Positions 7,676 through 17,224 of a stretch of DNA of 64,000 nucleotides are shown piece after piece. This DNA is from an uncultured Lachnospiraceae bacterium. Lineage in GTDB: Bacteria; Bacillota; Clostridia; Lachnospirales; Lachnospiraceae. Location of the stretch: assembly GCA_934899185.1 (NCBI GenBank), contig CAKXYI010000009.1, forward strand, positions 26,944-90,943, given 5' to 3'. The notes under the pieces are model-generated. The model saw nothing but the letters and a program-made list of their open reading frames with translations, was not told where the DNA came from and made no database searches. The first letter of the stretch is position 1. Each line of letters starts with the position of its first letter. Both the position numbers and the translations under genes were made by a program.

Positions 7676-9361
7676 CTATTTAAAATAAGATAAAGCCTCA
7701 TTTAAGAGTCCTGCCTGCTCATTCATCTGTCCCGCCATTTCCGCCACACCATTCATCATGGCATTGAGTTCCTCAATATTGGCTGTCATTTCCTCGGTTG
7801 CGGCAGCATTGGAAGAACTTACATCCGTAAGTCCATTACTATTGTCCGTGATATTCTGATTCAAGCAAACCATCTGATCTACCAAGCCCTTGATTTCTTC
7901 CGCCTTGTCCGCTGTCCGACCAATCTGATCATCTAAACTAGCAAACTCCTGCAAGACGCTGCTGATCTCCTCTTTTTGCACAGCATTATCGGAAACAACT
8001 TCCTGAGATGCCCGCATACATGCCTGACACTCCTCTACTAATTCTGAAATAATCTCTTTGATATTATTTAATTCACCGCTTGTATTATCAGATAGCACAC
8101 GAATCTCTTCTGCCACCACTGCAAATCCTCGACCGGCATCTCCTGCACGGGCAGCCTCAATGGATGCATTGAGTGACAAAAGATTGGTCTGTCCGGAAAT
8201 ATCTTCAATTACGCCGATGATATCACTGACTTTTTCCACAACCGCATTGACCTTTTCCACACGCTCTGCAATAACGCCAATGCCTTCTTCCATCTTTTCA
8301 CTGCTACTTTGCATATGATGCATCTTTTGGTTCATGATAGCACTGCTCTCCAATACAGAATGTGTCTGGGTTTCGATATCCAGAACAGAAGCATCGATCG
8401 TCTGTGTCTCATCATGCATACTTCCCAGATCCACATTGATATCGGAAATAGAAGTCGCCATATTGGTAGAACCGATCGCAACATCCTCTACTGCCTTACT
8501 GATCTCTCCATTGGCAGCCAGAGTCTGTTCGCTGGTATCATTTAATTTGCTGCTGTGTTGTGCCATAGCATCGCTGGTAGCACGAATCTTTTCTACGATA
8601 CCGCCCAGTGTACCCGTCATATCTTTTACACTGGTTGCCATCATGCCGATCTCATCATTGGTAATTTTAATACCGGAAAAATCGGCATTCATATTACCAT
8701 TGGCAACCTCCTCAATAATACCGCTTAAGGTCACAAGTGGCTTTACCAGCCTTCTGCCAAAAATAAGTGCCGCAATGCTGGCCAGAATAATGAGTACGAT
8801 CAAAATACCAATGGCTGTCCTTGTTGTGGTATTGATTCCGGTAAGTGCATCATCTTCATCCGCACTGACAACAACAATATTGTTATTACCAATAATGGAA
8901 TATCCGGCATATTTTTCTACTCCATTAAAATCATAGGTCACAACCGCATCTTTTGGATGCTCTCCCTCTGCCAATTGCTGTACCAAACCTTTGACGACTG
9001 TATTCTCTACCGGATTGCCTACCTTATCCTCCGTCGGATGATATAACATGATGCCATTTTCATCGACCACATAGACATAGGAACTCTCCATCCCTTTTAC
9101 ACCGACATCGTCTAAGATAGCGGCATAGCCATCATAATCCAAATCATCTTTGCCACTTTGTTCAATATCCGTTTCAATCAACTTCGCATAAGAATCTACC
9201 ATATCCAGCATGCTATTTTGCACCGCCGATCTGATGTATTTTCTACTGCTGGACACCAGTACACTCAGACAGATAATGTTAGATAGAATAACCATGATCA
9301 GCACAAGTGCATCAATTTTTACCGCGATCGTTCCTCTCTTTTTTGCTTTACTTTCTTTCAT
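7676..9361 (-). CDS. Methyl-accepting chemotaxis protein
   Basis: 561 residues: cytoplasmic N-terminus, first membrane helix (about 16-38), an extracellular Cache-type ligand domain with [15 protein letters not shown], second membrane helix (about 180-200), HAMP, then a long coiled-coil signalling domain with the conserved hairpin tip ([21 protein letters not shown]). It senses a small extracellular ligand and signals to CheA/CheW. GGAGG precedes the ATG. It sits 37 bp after the aldo-keto reductase gene, so it may be read from the same promoter. Confidence 0.95.
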   Translation of the reverse strand: MKESKAKKRGTIAVKIDALVLIMVILSNIICLSVLVSSSRKYIRSAVQNSMLDMVDSYAKLIETDIEQSGKDDLDYDGYAAILDDVGVKGMESSYVYVVDENGIMLYHPTEDKVGNPVENTVVKGLVQQLAEGEHPKDAVVTYDFNGVEKYAGYSIIGNNNIVVVSADEDDALTGINTTTRTAIGILIVLIILASIAALIFGRRLVKPLVTLSGIIEEVANGNMNADFSGIKITNDEIGMMATSVKDMTGTLGGIVEKIRATSDAMAQHSSKLNDTSEQTLAANGEISKAVEDVAIGSTNMATSISDINVDLGSMHDETQTIDASVLDIETQTHSVLESSAIMNQKMHHMQSSSEKMEEGIGVIAERVEKVNAVVEKVSDIIGVIEDISGQTNLLSLNASIEAARAGDAGRGFAVVAEEIRVLSDNTSGELNNIKEIISELVEECQACMRASQEVVSDNAVQKEEISSVLQEFASLDDQIGRTADKAEEIKGLVDQMVCLNQNITDNSNGLTDVSSSNAAATEEMTANIEELNAMMNGVAEMAGQMNEQAGLLNEALSYFK

Positions 9362-9398
9362 CTTTCATTCCTCCATACATCCTTTATATCTTAATGCC

Positions 9399-10241
9399 CT
9401 ATGCCTGATCCGGACTATGCCCCGATGCCCCCACGGGATCCATGCCATCCAGCGTTTCCATATCATCATAAGACAATTCAAAATCAAAAATCTGCATATT
9501 CTCCGTCATCCGACTCGGTGTGACCGTCTTTGGTAGTACAACAATATCGTGTTGGTGTTCCCAGCGAAGTGCAATCTGTGCTACTGTTTTGTCGTATTTA
9601 TTTGCCAAGGACAGCAAGGTCGGGTCATCAAAAATGCGTCCTCTGCCCAAAGGACTCCACGCTTCAACAATAATCCCCTGTTTCTGGCAAAAATCCACAG
9701 TTTCTCTCTGTAAAAATCCAGGATTGATTTCTATTTGATCCACCATAGGAAGCACTTCCATCTCCAAAATCGTCTCTAAATGCCGCACCAAAAAATTTGA
9801 CACGCCGATGGCTTTCACTTGTCCGCTCCGATAAATATCGATCATGGCTCGCCAAACCTGCCGATTTGTCTCCTTCCAATCTGGGTCAAAAGCGTCCGAT
9901 GCCGGCCAATGTACCAAATAGAGATCCAGATAGTCTAATCCCAAATTCTCCATGGTCTTTTCAAAAGATGCCATCACCTTATCATAAGTATTTTCTGTTT
10001 TCCAAACTTTACTGGTCACAAACAGATCTTTTCTTGCCAGACCCCCTTCTGCTATCGTGTCCCGGATAGCCTGACCAACCGCAACTTCATTTTCATAAAA
10101 AGCCGCTGTATCCACGTGCCGGTATCCACGACAAATTGCCTCTGTTACAGATTCTTTTGCAAGTGTCGGATCCGTGATCTTATAAGTACCAAATCCTAAA
10201 ACAGGTATCTTTGTTTGATTTAAAAGTGTCATAGTCTGCAT
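9399..10241 (-). CDS. Aldo/keto reductase
   Basis: 280 residues, a complete (beta/alpha)8 aldo-keto reductase using NAD(P)H. The catalytic tetrad is visible: Asp44 and Tyr49 (DTAAFYEN), Lys in VTSKVW and His in LVHWP. NADPH-binding KTVTPSRMTEN is near the C-terminus. The N-terminus LNQTKIPVLGFGTY is typical of the 2,5-diketo-D-gluconate reductase-like group. AAGGAG is 9 nt upstream of the ATG. Physiological substrate is not evident. Confidence 0.93.
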   Translation of the reverse strand: MQTMTLLNQTKIPVLGFGTYKITDPTLAKESVTEAICRGYRHVDTAAFYENEVAVGQAIRDTIAEGGLARKDLFVTSKVWKTENTYDKVMASFEKTMENLGLDYLDLYLVHWPASDAFDPDWKETNRQVWRAMIDIYRSGQVKAIGVSNFLVRHLETILEMEVLPMVDQIEINPGFLQRETVDFCQKQGIIVEAWSPLGRGRIFDDPTLLSLANKYDKTVAQIALRWEHQHDIVVLPKTVTPSRMTENMQIFDFELSYDDMETLDGMDPVGASGHSPDQA

Positions 10242-10265
10242 AAAAAGAGTCTCCTTTATCTGTAT

Positions 10266-11636
10266 CTAAGCCTCATAATACACATATTGTCCCTTACCTC
10301 CCGCCTTGGCAGCGTATAAGGATTTGTCCGCTTTCTTGTAGAGGTCATAATAGCCGCCATCACAGGCGCTGGAAAGACAGATGCCCATACTGACGCTGAT
10401 GACAAGCCCCTCATACTGGCAGGAAACACTATCAAAGATGCGCTCAACGATATCCTTGATGTCCTCCTCCTGCTTGTAAGTCATGAATACAACAAACTCA
10501 TCCCCACCGTATCGTGCGGCAATGTCCTGCTCCTCACGGATACAACTCTTGAGGCAATCGGATACCTTTTGTAATACACAATCTCCAAAATAATGTCCAT
10601 AGGTATCATTGATCTTTTTAAAGGAATCTATATCAAAAATGATAAATGCTGCGTCCAGATACTTTTCGTTATCAATCTTGCTCTTGATCAGCACTTCACC
10701 TGTCACATGATTGTACAGTCCTGTCAAAAGATCCAGTGATGCCTGCTTTTCCAAAGACTCCCGCAGGTAATCCTGCCGATAGCGGTCTGTAACATTGCGC
10801 AGGCTGACGATGCCGATAATATCGCCATGGATATTGTCCTGTGTCAGGTAGATCGTCTTATTGATCCACATCTCTTCGCCCATGGCATCCAGGGTGCGGT
10901 AATCCTGCCTCAAGAGTGTCTGGCCATCCTGATAAGCCTCTACCATATAAGATGCAGATGAAAATTTGCGGTATTCCGCCAGCGTGTCCTTTGACACTCT
11001 GCCCTGCCATCTGGCGCAATATTCATCATAAGCACACGGTGTCTCTATGCCAACGGTATGCAACACCTTTACCACACCATTTGTCTTCTTATCTTTTTGT
11101 AAGAGATCATTTTCGATCAGATTTTTCGAAAAATTGACCTGATATAAGACAACCGACTCGATCAAAAGCGCTTCCCGATATTGTTCTGCAGTCTGTAACA
11201 TACGCTTTAATTCCATATTCTTTCGCCGTATGATCTCATCGTACTCATAGCGGTGGGTCACATCGCGAAATGTCACCGTAATCTGCCCATGCGCGGCATC
11301 CGGCATCAGCATCAGGTTGATCCACCGGTAGCCCTGATCGATCAAAATGCGAAAATCCTTGCTGATATTGTCCGTCTTTGCCTCTTTTTTCCCAAGCAAA
11401 AAAAGAGAATCTTCTGCCAAAACAGATTGTAGATTCTCTTTATCTTCCGGATGGCAAAGTCCGACCAGACGATCTACCCAGATGTCACGGTTCAAAACGG
11501 CATCTTCACCCAATGCATCTCGTCCGTCATAGATGCAGATGACCTTCTTATCCGACAGATCTAACTGATATATGCCCTCATATTGTTCAGATACCATTGC
11601 CAGAACTCTTTTTTCCAGTTCATATCCTTTATCCAT
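10266..11636 (-). CDS. Diguanylate cyclase with PAS-like sensor regions
   Basis: 456 residues. The C-terminal GGDEF domain has an intact RYGGDEF active site (about residue 390) and an intact first half (FDIDSFKKINDTYGH), so it should make cyclic di-GMP. The N-terminal 280 residues look like PAS-type sensor modules (RWINLMLMPD, FRDVTHRYEYDE, IVSLRNVTDRYRQD) joined to GGDEF by a short helix. No membrane segment is present. The frame opens at 11669, but the ATG at 11636 has GGAGA 9 nt upstream. The aldo-keto reductase follows 24 bp downstream. Confidence 0.93.
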   Translation of the reverse strand: MDKGYELEKRVLAMVSEQYEGIYQLDLSDKKVICIYDGRDALGEDAVLNRDIWVDRLVGLCHPEDKENLQSVLAEDSLFLLGKKEAKTDNISKDFRILIDQGYRWINLMLMPDAAHGQITVTFRDVTHRYEYDEIIRRKNMELKRMLQTAEQYREALLIESVVLYQVNFSKNLIENDLLQKDKKTNGVVKVLHTVGIETPCAYDEYCARWQGRVSKDTLAEYRKFSSASYMVEAYQDGQTLLRQDYRTLDAMGEEMWINKTIYLTQDNIHGDIIGIVSLRNVTDRYRQDYLRESLEKQASLDLLTGLYNHVTGEVLIKSKIDNEKYLDAAFIIFDIDSFKKINDTYGHYFGDCVLQKVSDCLKSCIREEQDIAARYGGDEFVVFMTYKQEEDIKDIVERIFDSVSCQYEGLVISVSMGICLSSACDGGYYDLYKKADKSLYAAKAGGKGQYVYYEA

Positions 11637-11801
11637 ATTGTATTGTCTCCAAATCCTTGCATTTTGCATTGGAAATATCTATCACAATATGTATATTATA
11701 CCATCCTTTATTCAATTCTCCAACTAATAATTGTATTTTTCGTCAAAAATCATACTGTATCTTGTGCTTTTTTCTGCAAGAGATGTATTAGCATCCTATC
11801 A

Positions 11802-12923
11802 TCATGCATCCTGCCATACTTCTTCTGCCACTTCCTTGACCAGTTTTAACTTTGCCCATTGTTCCTCTTCTGTTAATTTATTTCCGATATCACAGGAAGC
11901 AAATCCACATTGCGGACTCAAATACAGTCTGTCCAGAGGTACGTATTTTGCTGCCTCATGAATCCTTGCAATGACAGTCTCCTTATCTTCCAGTTTTGGA
12001 GACTTTGTCGTAATCAGTCCCAGCACAACCTTTTTGTCCGGTGATACCTTTGCCAGTGGAGCAAATCCACCGGATCTTGCATCGTCATATTCCAGGAAAA
12101 GTGCGTCTACATTTTCTTTGGCAAACACATAATCTGCAACTGTATCATAAGGTCCGCTGGTAAAGAAAGTAGAATGATAATTGCCACGGCAGATATGAGA
12201 AGTGATGGTCATATCTTTTGGCTTATTTTTCAATGCAAGATTGTTGACCTCTAACAACTCTTTCTTGACGTCTTCCAGATCAATGCCCAGCGCCTGATAT
12301 CTTTGCTTGGCAGCGGAACCGACAACCGCGCCCCAAGTGCAATCATCTAATTGCAGATTGCGGCATCCGGCATCATAAAACTGTCGGATGACTTCCTGAT
12401 ACGCTTTGCCGATATCCCGGATCAGAACTGCATTGGTCGGGTAAAACTTGCGTGTGCTCTCGACATTGACCGGTACGATCAACTGCTGGAACATCTGCGC
12501 CGGCGCTGGAATGGTGTACTTTGCGACCGTCTGTTCATCCTCAAACTGTTTTAAGAATTTGAAATAAGAAACAAACGGATGCTGCTTTGCCTTTATCTTT
12601 CCGACCAGATAGGTATCATCCAAAACTGCCAGTTCTGTATCAAACTGTACGCCACCGCCTGTGTTTTCATGAGCAACGCCCTCAAAACCCCACATAAAAT
12701 CCAGATGCCAGAAAGTTCTGCGGAATTCCCCATCTGTAATGATGTGATAACCGAGTTCTTTCTGCTTGGCAACCACTTTGCTGATCTCTTCATTTACAAT
12801 CTCATCATATGTCTCCTGCGAGATCTTCTTGTCCTGAAAATTTTTCTTTGCGTCCTTTAATCTCTGTGGTCTTAAAAAACTACCTACAAAATCATATCTA
12901 TATGGTGACTGTAATTTTTCCAT
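11802..12923 (-). CDS. Cobalamin-independent methionine synthase family protein (MetE C-terminal type)
   Basis: 373 residues, equal to the catalytic half of MetE and similar to B. subtilis YxjG/YxjH. Zinc ligands are visible as His and Cys in SHICRGNYHS and Cys in SPQCGFAS. It would transfer a methyl group to homocysteine or a related thiol; the missing N-terminal half suggests a methyl donor other than polyglutamyl-folate. The start at 12923 has GAGAGAGG 7 nt upstream and is preferred over 12995. No S-box or T-box was recognised upstream; a LysR gene precedes it on the same strand. Confidence 0.85.
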   Translation of the reverse strand: MEKLQSPYRYDFVGSFLRPQRLKDAKKNFQDKKISQETYDEIVNEEISKVVAKQKELGYHIITDGEFRRTFWHLDFMWGFEGVAHENTGGGVQFDTELAVLDDTYLVGKIKAKQHPFVSYFKFLKQFEDEQTVAKYTIPAPAQMFQQLIVPVNVESTRKFYPTNAVLIRDIGKAYQEVIRQFYDAGCRNLQLDDCTWGAVVGSAAKQRYQALGIDLEDVKKELLEVNNLALKNKPKDMTITSHICRGNYHSTFFTSGPYDTVADYVFAKENVDALFLEYDDARSGGFAPLAKVSPDKKVVLGLITTKSPKLEDKETVIARIHEAAKYVPLDRLYLSPQCGFASCDIGNKLTEEEQWAKLKLVKEVAEEVWQDA

Positions 12924-13035
12924 TTTTCCTCTCTCCATTTCCTTTGTAATTGATAACTTTATTATAAATGGAGCAGATTCTTCTGAAAAATACATAAAAA
13001 AAGTGGTTTGTCATAGTTTTAATCTATGGCAGATT

Positions 13036-13935
13036 TCAAATCAAGTATTTTTTCAATGCTTCTAAATAGGTCTCACCCAAACGGCTGTGGCTACCTCTCT
13101 GGTGGTCAATATAACCGATGCACATCGTATCTTCATTTGCCAGTGGCACGGCGATGATATCCTTGCCATTTAATTTTTCATCAATCACGCCACTACAGAC
13201 CGTATAGCCCTGCAAACCGATCAAAAGATTAAAGAGGGTCGCGCGATCCCTGACCCGGATATTCTTCTTACGCTCTGCGATCGAAAAGATCTCCTCTGAA
13301 AAATAAAAGGAATTATGCTCGCCCTGTTCAAAAGACAGATAGGGATAGGCTTCCAATTCTTCATTATAAATAATCTTATGATCTGCCAAAGGATGATCTC
13401 TGCTGATAAAGACATGAGGCTGCGCCGTAAAAAGAGGATGAAACTCCAGATCATTTGCCTTTAAGATCTTCTTTAATACTTTTTCGTTAAAGGCATTCAA
13501 AAATAGGATGCCGATCTCACTGCGCATCCGCGCCACGTCCTCAATGATCTCGTAGGTCTGTGTCTCCCGCAAACGAAAGTCGTATTCCTCCTGTCCATAG
13601 ATCTTGATCAGGTCAACAAAGGCATTGACGGCAAAGGAATAGTGCTGGGTAGAAATACAAAACTGTTTCTTTCCGCCTTTCCCCTCTTTATAGTGTTCCT
13701 CCAATACGTCAGCCTGTTCCATCACCTGTCTGGCATAGCCCAAAAAGATCTCGCCATCGGCGGTCAGCGTGATGCCCTTATTGGTTCTGGAAAAAATCTC
13801 AATCTGCATTTCCTTTTCCAGTTCATGAATGGCATTGGTCAGGCTTGGCTGCGAAATAAAGAGTTTCCCCGCCGCCTCCGTGATCGTCCCCACCTCTGCT
13901 ACGGTGATAACATATTTTAATTGTTGCAGTGTCAT
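13036..13935 (-). CDS. LysR-family transcriptional regulator
   Basis: 299 residues. The winged helix-turn-helix is at the N-terminus (LYISQPSLTNAIHELE-like recognition helix; here LFISQPSLTNAI), followed by the effector-binding type 2 periplasmic-binding fold. Its ATG overlaps the TGA of the upstream LysR gene (ATGA at 13932-13935), so translation is coupled. The effector is unknown. The next gene downstream is the MetE-like methyltransferase, 112 bp away. Confidence 0.93.
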   Translation of the reverse strand: MTLQQLKYVITVAEVGTITEAAGKLFISQPSLTNAIHELEKEMQIEIFSRTNKGITLTADGEIFLGYARQVMEQADVLEEHYKEGKGGKKQFCISTQHYSFAVNAFVDLIKIYGQEEYDFRLRETQTYEIIEDVARMRSEIGILFLNAFNEKVLKKILKANDLEFHPLFTAQPHVFISRDHPLADHKIIYNEELEAYPYLSFEQGEHNSFYFSEEIFSIAERKKNIRVRDRATLFNLLIGLQGYTVCSGVIDEKLNGKDIIAVPLANEDTMCIGYIDHQRGSHSRLGETYLEALKKYLI

Positions 13936-14843
13936 GCTTTCCTCTCCTCCATCGCATCTTTATCGACCAGTATCTTTTTTAATTTCTGTGCCGCAGCATT
14001 CATCGGACGTTTAGCATCATAGACCAGACAGATCCTGCGCGCCGGGATTTCTTCCTCCAGCCGGATCCCGATCACCTCCTGCGCCCTAAGGGCAGGCTCC
14101 GCCATCTTTTGTGGCAAAAAAGCCAGTCCCAAATCACTTTTTACCAAAGGCAGAACCTGGTCGCTCGTCGCCACTTGGGTTTCCGGCAAAAATTCCTCTC
14201 CATGCGTCTGAAACCACTCGTGATAAAAGCGGTAGGTCGTTGTCTCCTGCCCCAGACTGATCAAAGGATAGTCCTCTAGATCCTTCAATTTCCTTTTTTG
14301 TCCCAAAAGATCTGCAAACATAGGACCACCGATCAGAATATCCTGAAATTCCTCCAGGGGAACTTCTTTGAGCGGGGTCTCTACCTGCATGGGTGTCGTC
14401 ACCACGGCAAAATCGCTTTCCCCACTGCGCACTGCCCGTATCGCCTGCGGGGTGGAATGGTTGCTGATCCTCAGGCGCACCCCCGGATACTCCCTGTGAA
14501 AAGCCCGCAGATAGTCCAGAAGAAAGATATTTAAGGCGATCTCACTGGCACCTATGGAGATCGTTCCATGTTCCAAGCCTACACTGTCCGATAATTCTTC
14601 CTCCGCCAGTTGAAATTGCTGCATAGCGGCAGATACTCTGACATAGAGTTTTTCGCCTTCCGGAGTCAGATAAACGCCACGGTTTGTACGGACAAAGAGG
14701 GTGCAGTGCAACTCCTGTTCCAAACAATTCATGGCACGGGTCACATTGGGCTGACTGTTGTGTAAGGCATGTGCCGCCTTGGTAAAATTCTTGTATTTTG
14801 CCACATAGTAAAAGATCTTATAATATTCAAAATTGACATTCAT
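13932..14843 (-). CDS. LysR-family transcriptional regulator
   Basis: 303 residues with an N-terminal HTH (ALHNSQPNVTRAMNCLEQ) and a full effector domain. It is first of a coupled LysR pair and is divergent from the exporter operon at 14967, with a 123-bp shared region holding two 12-bp direct repeats. The usual LysR logic predicts that it controls the divergent operon and itself. The inducer could be an amino acid handled by the exporter, which is inference. Confidence 0.93.
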   Translation of the reverse strand: MNVNFEYYKIFYYVAKYKNFTKAAHALHNSQPNVTRAMNCLEQELHCTLFVRTNRGVYLTPEGEKLYVRVSAAMQQFQLAEEELSDSVGLEHGTISIGASEIALNIFLLDYLRAFHREYPGVRLRISNHSTPQAIRAVRSGESDFAVVTTPMQVETPLKEVPLEEFQDILIGGPMFADLLGQKRKLKDLEDYPLISLGQETTTYRFYHEWFQTHGEEFLPETQVATSDQVLPLVKSDLGLAFLPQKMAEPALRAQEVIGIRLEEEIPARRICLVYDAKRPMNAAAQKLKKILVDKDAMEERKA

Positions 14844-14864
14844 AGGCTTTCCTCTATCATATCA

Positions 14865-14924
14865 AATCATGATTGCTACCATATCAATGATATCTTTTAT
14901 TTATTGCTACCATAAAATTATAAT
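14865..14924. promoter_or_regulatory. Divergent LysR control region with phased direct repeats
   Basis: ATTGCTACCATA occurs twice (14872-14883 and 14903-14914), 31 bp apart or about three helical turns. AATCATGATT (14865-14874) and ATATCA-A-TGATAT (14881-14893) are dyads of the LysR T-N11-A kind. TATAAT (14919-14924) is the likely -10 box of the plus-strand operon, with only a weak -35, as expected for an activator-dependent promoter. Confidence 0.55.
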
Positions 14925-14966
14925 CACATTAGAAAGAGAAAACAACCAAAATAGGAGATGATTTTT

Positions 14967-15764
14967 ATGTCATTGGTATTACCAAGAGAAGAAGAAGTGG
15001 AAAATATGTTTTCCAAGATCCTGTCTTCTGACCAGTATTGTGAACGATTGATGGATGCTTTTTACGACCATCTGTCCGATGACAAGCGTACAACGGATCC
15101 GGATCCCCATCATTTTGTAGAAGTCCTGCTGGGTGCTTACAAAAATGGTGATGTCAGTGCCTTACTGCTGGAACTGTTCAACCGCAGCATGTTTGACCTT
15201 TTAAAAGAAACTTACCTGATTCCTAAACGCTTTCATGGAAAGAGCGGAGAAAATCCTGTTCTCTTGACCAATGTAGACGGAAATCTGCTCAAGGACAAGG
15301 CAGATCTTGTCTCCAGACATGAATATAAGAAATTCCATGAGATCTACCAGGCGCATCATGCCGCCCCACGTTCCAAACTCTATCTTGCCGACGGCTATGA
15401 TCTGATCCGCTACTACACTTCCGGTATGGATATCTGCGAGAAAGCGGAAAACCGAGAGCGCGGCATCCTCATCCTCTATGCCCTGCCGGATACCAAAAAA
15501 TTAGGTCTGACCGAAGCCCAGGCCTATGATGTGATCTGGTCGACTTTCCATGATATTCAGGAAGAAGCCTATTCTGCCATAGTATATTATGGGCAGGAAA
15601 CCGGCATCCGCTCCGGCAAATCGTTTGATGAACTCGGTGTTCTGCTTCCCATCCATCAGTTTGAAAATAAGATGCTGCAACACCTAAGTGTGATTGACGG
15701 ACTGGTTCTTTCCTGCCGCGAAGAAATGATAAAGACTGCCGGCAGTGACAGTCTGGATCTCTAG
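14967..15764 (+). CDS. Unknown protein preceding a ThrE-type exporter
   Basis: 265 residues, soluble and acidic, with no signal peptide or membrane helix. I do not recognise a domain. The N-terminal third is alpha-helical, with a run of Asp, Pro and His (DPDPHHFVEVLL). The C-terminal half holds ILILYALPDTKKLGLTEAQA and a long amphipathic helix. The ATG at 14967 has AGGAG 9 nt upstream, while the in-frame ATG at 14958 overlaps that site. It is first in a two-gene operon with the exporter and lies under a divergent LysR regulator, so a role in amino acid metabolism or in control of the exporter is possible. Confidence 0.8.
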   Translation: MSLVLPREEEVENMFSKILSSDQYCERLMDAFYDHLSDDKRTTDPDPHHFVEVLLGAYKNGDVSALLLELFNRSMFDLLKETYLIPKRFHGKSGENPVLLTNVDGNLLKDKADLVSRHEYKKFHEIYQAHHAAPRSKLYLADGYDLIRYYTSGMDICEKAENRERGILILYALPDTKKLGLTEAQAYDVIWSTFHDIQEEAYSAIVYYGQETGIRSGKSFDELGVLLPIHQFENKMLQHLSVIDGLVLSCREEMIKTAGSDSLDL

Positions 15765-15780
15765 GAAAAGAGGATGCACG

Positions 15781-17121
15781 ATGAATACATTACAAGCCCA
15801 ATCCGGCATCAAGAAAAATCATATGGATATTTTATGGCATGACTATAGCGACCCAAACGATACCGCGCCGATCATCTCTGCCACACTGCCTGCTAAGGCA
15901 TCTGTCATCGGGCGTGTAGGCATTATGATGTTAGCATGCGGAACCGGAGCCTGGCGTGTCCGCAGTTCCATGAACACCCTATCCGAACTCATGGACATCA
16001 CCTGCACAGTGGATATCGGACTCATGTCGATCAACTATACCTGTTTTGACGGAAACGACAGTTTCAGCCAGTCTCTCTGCCTGACCAATACCGGCGTCAA
16101 CACTTCACAGTTGAACCGTCTGGAAAAGTTTGTTTCCAATTTTTCCAAAAACGAGCGACAGCAAACCTGTGAGCAGATCCATTCTGCTCTGGATGATATC
16201 GAAAAAATACATGGCTTATACTCACCACTCACATTGGCCGCCTCTGCCGCCCTAGCCTGCGGAGCCTTCACTTTTCTGCTGGGCGGCGGTATTGTGGAAA
16301 TGCTCTGCGCCTTTGTCGGCGCGGGCATCGGCAATTACATCCGCTGTAAACTGTCCAAGCATCACTTCACCTTATTTTTATGCATCATTGCCTCTGTTTC
16401 CGCCGCATGCCTGTCCTACACGCTTTTGTTCAAACTCTTAGAGGTCATCTTTGCGGTACGCCTAGAACATGAAGCCGGTTATATCTGCTCCATGTTATTT
16501 ATCATTCCCGGCTTTCCTTTCATTACAAGCGGTATCGACCTCGCCAAACTGGATATGCGGTCCGGCACCGAGCGTCTGGTCTACTCGCTGATCATCATTA
16601 CGGTCGCTACTATGACCGCCTGGATCCTGGCTATGTCTTTGGGTTTACAGCCTATGGACTTTTTGCCTTTGAACTTAGTCCTCTGGCAATGGATCCTGCT
16701 CCGCCTGCTCGCCAGTTGCTGTGGTGTCTTTGGATTTTCCATAATGTTTAACAGCCCTGTGCGGCTGGCTCTTGCCGCCGGTCTGATCGGTGCCGTTTCC
16801 AATACCATAAGGCTGGAACTTATCGACCTGCTTGCCCTGCCACCTGCCGCAGCAGCCTTTATCGGGGCTTTTATCGCCGGTCTCTTAGCCTCCACCTTAA
16901 AGGGTTTGGCAGGCTATCCGCGTATCTCCCTGACCGTGCCATCCATTGTCATCATGGTTCCGGGACTTTACCTTTACAAGGGCTTTTACAATCTTGGCAT
17001 TATGAACCTGACGGCTGCTGCCTCCTGGCTGGCATCCGCCCTCCTTGTCATCCTAGCCTTGCCTCTGGGGCTGATCTTTGCCCGCATCCTCACCGACAAA
17101 ACCTTCCGCTATTGCACCTAG
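15781..17121 (+). CDS. Threonine/serine exporter (ThrE family)
   Basis: 446 residues. The N-terminal soluble part (about 1-120, with ELMDITCTVDIGLMSINYTC) precedes about ten membrane helices, which is the fused ThrE/ThrE_2 architecture. The family exports threonine and serine by proton antiport in Corynebacterium; some relatives carry other solutes. The frame extends upstream to 15745, overlapping the previous gene, but ATG 15781 has GAGG 8 nt upstream. It ends 3 bp before a REP-like hairpin. Confidence 0.85.
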   Translation: MNTLQAQSGIKKNHMDILWHDYSDPNDTAPIISATLPAKASVIGRVGIMMLACGTGAWRVRSSMNTLSELMDITCTVDIGLMSINYTCFDGNDSFSQSLCLTNTGVNTSQLNRLEKFVSNFSKNERQQTCEQIHSALDDIEKIHGLYSPLTLAASAALACGAFTFLLGGGIVEMLCAFVGAGIGNYIRCKLSKHHFTLFLCIIASVSAACLSYTLLFKLLEVIFAVRLEHEAGYICSMLFIIPGFPFITSGIDLAKLDMRSGTERLVYSLIIITVATMTAWILAMSLGLQPMDFLPLNLVLWQWILLRLLASCCGVFGFSIMFNSPVRLALAAGLIGAVSNTIRLELIDLLALPPAAAAFIGAFIAGLLASTLKGLAGYPRISLTVPSIVIMVPGLYLYKGFYNLGIMNLTAAASWLASALLVILALPLGLIFARILTDKTFRYCT

Positions 17122-17123
17122 CT

Positions 17124-17166
17124 GCCGCAGGGACGTTCCTTTTGCCACAGGGAGTGTCCCTGTGGC
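17124..17166 (+). repeat. REP-like hairpin repeat, copy 2
   Basis: The core CAGGGACGTTCC / GGAGTGTCCCTG is extended by flanking pairs to a 16-bp stem with three G-U pairs. A second, mutually exclusive hairpin is possible: GCCACAGGGA-GTG-TCCCTGTGGC (17144-17166), a perfect 10-bp stem. It lies between the exporter stop codon and the sigG promoter and has no T tract. Confidence 0.7.
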
Positions 17167-17196
17167 GCATAAAAAATCTCCAACTTGGCAACACTA
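17167..17196 (+). promoter_or_regulatory. Sigma-F/sigma-G type promoter of sigG
   Basis: GCATA (17167-17171), a 15-bp spacer and GGCAACACTA (17187-17196) match the forespore promoter consensus (GYATA and GGNNANANT). The predicted RNA start is near 17203, downstream of the left arm of the hairpin that masks the Shine-Dalgarno site. Confidence 0.7.
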
Positions 17197-17224
17197 AAGG
17201 TAATTGAAGTTGGAGGTCTTTTTT
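17178..17224 (+). promoter_or_regulatory. Hairpin masking the sigG Shine-Dalgarno site, with T tract
   Basis: CTCCAACTT (17178-17186) pairs perfectly with AAGTTGGAG (17207-17215), extended by a U-G and an A-U pair. The right arm contains the GGAGG (17212-17216) of sigG, and TCTTTTTT follows directly before the ATG, so the structure can act both as an intrinsic terminator and as a translation block. Only RNA that starts upstream of 17178 contains the left arm. Confidence 0.65.

Noticed and set aside
8334..8936. A 200-codon plus-strand reading frame with hydrophobic segments
   Set aside because: Antisense to the chemoreceptor coiled coil; the Ile/Ser-rich repeats mirror the sense codons.
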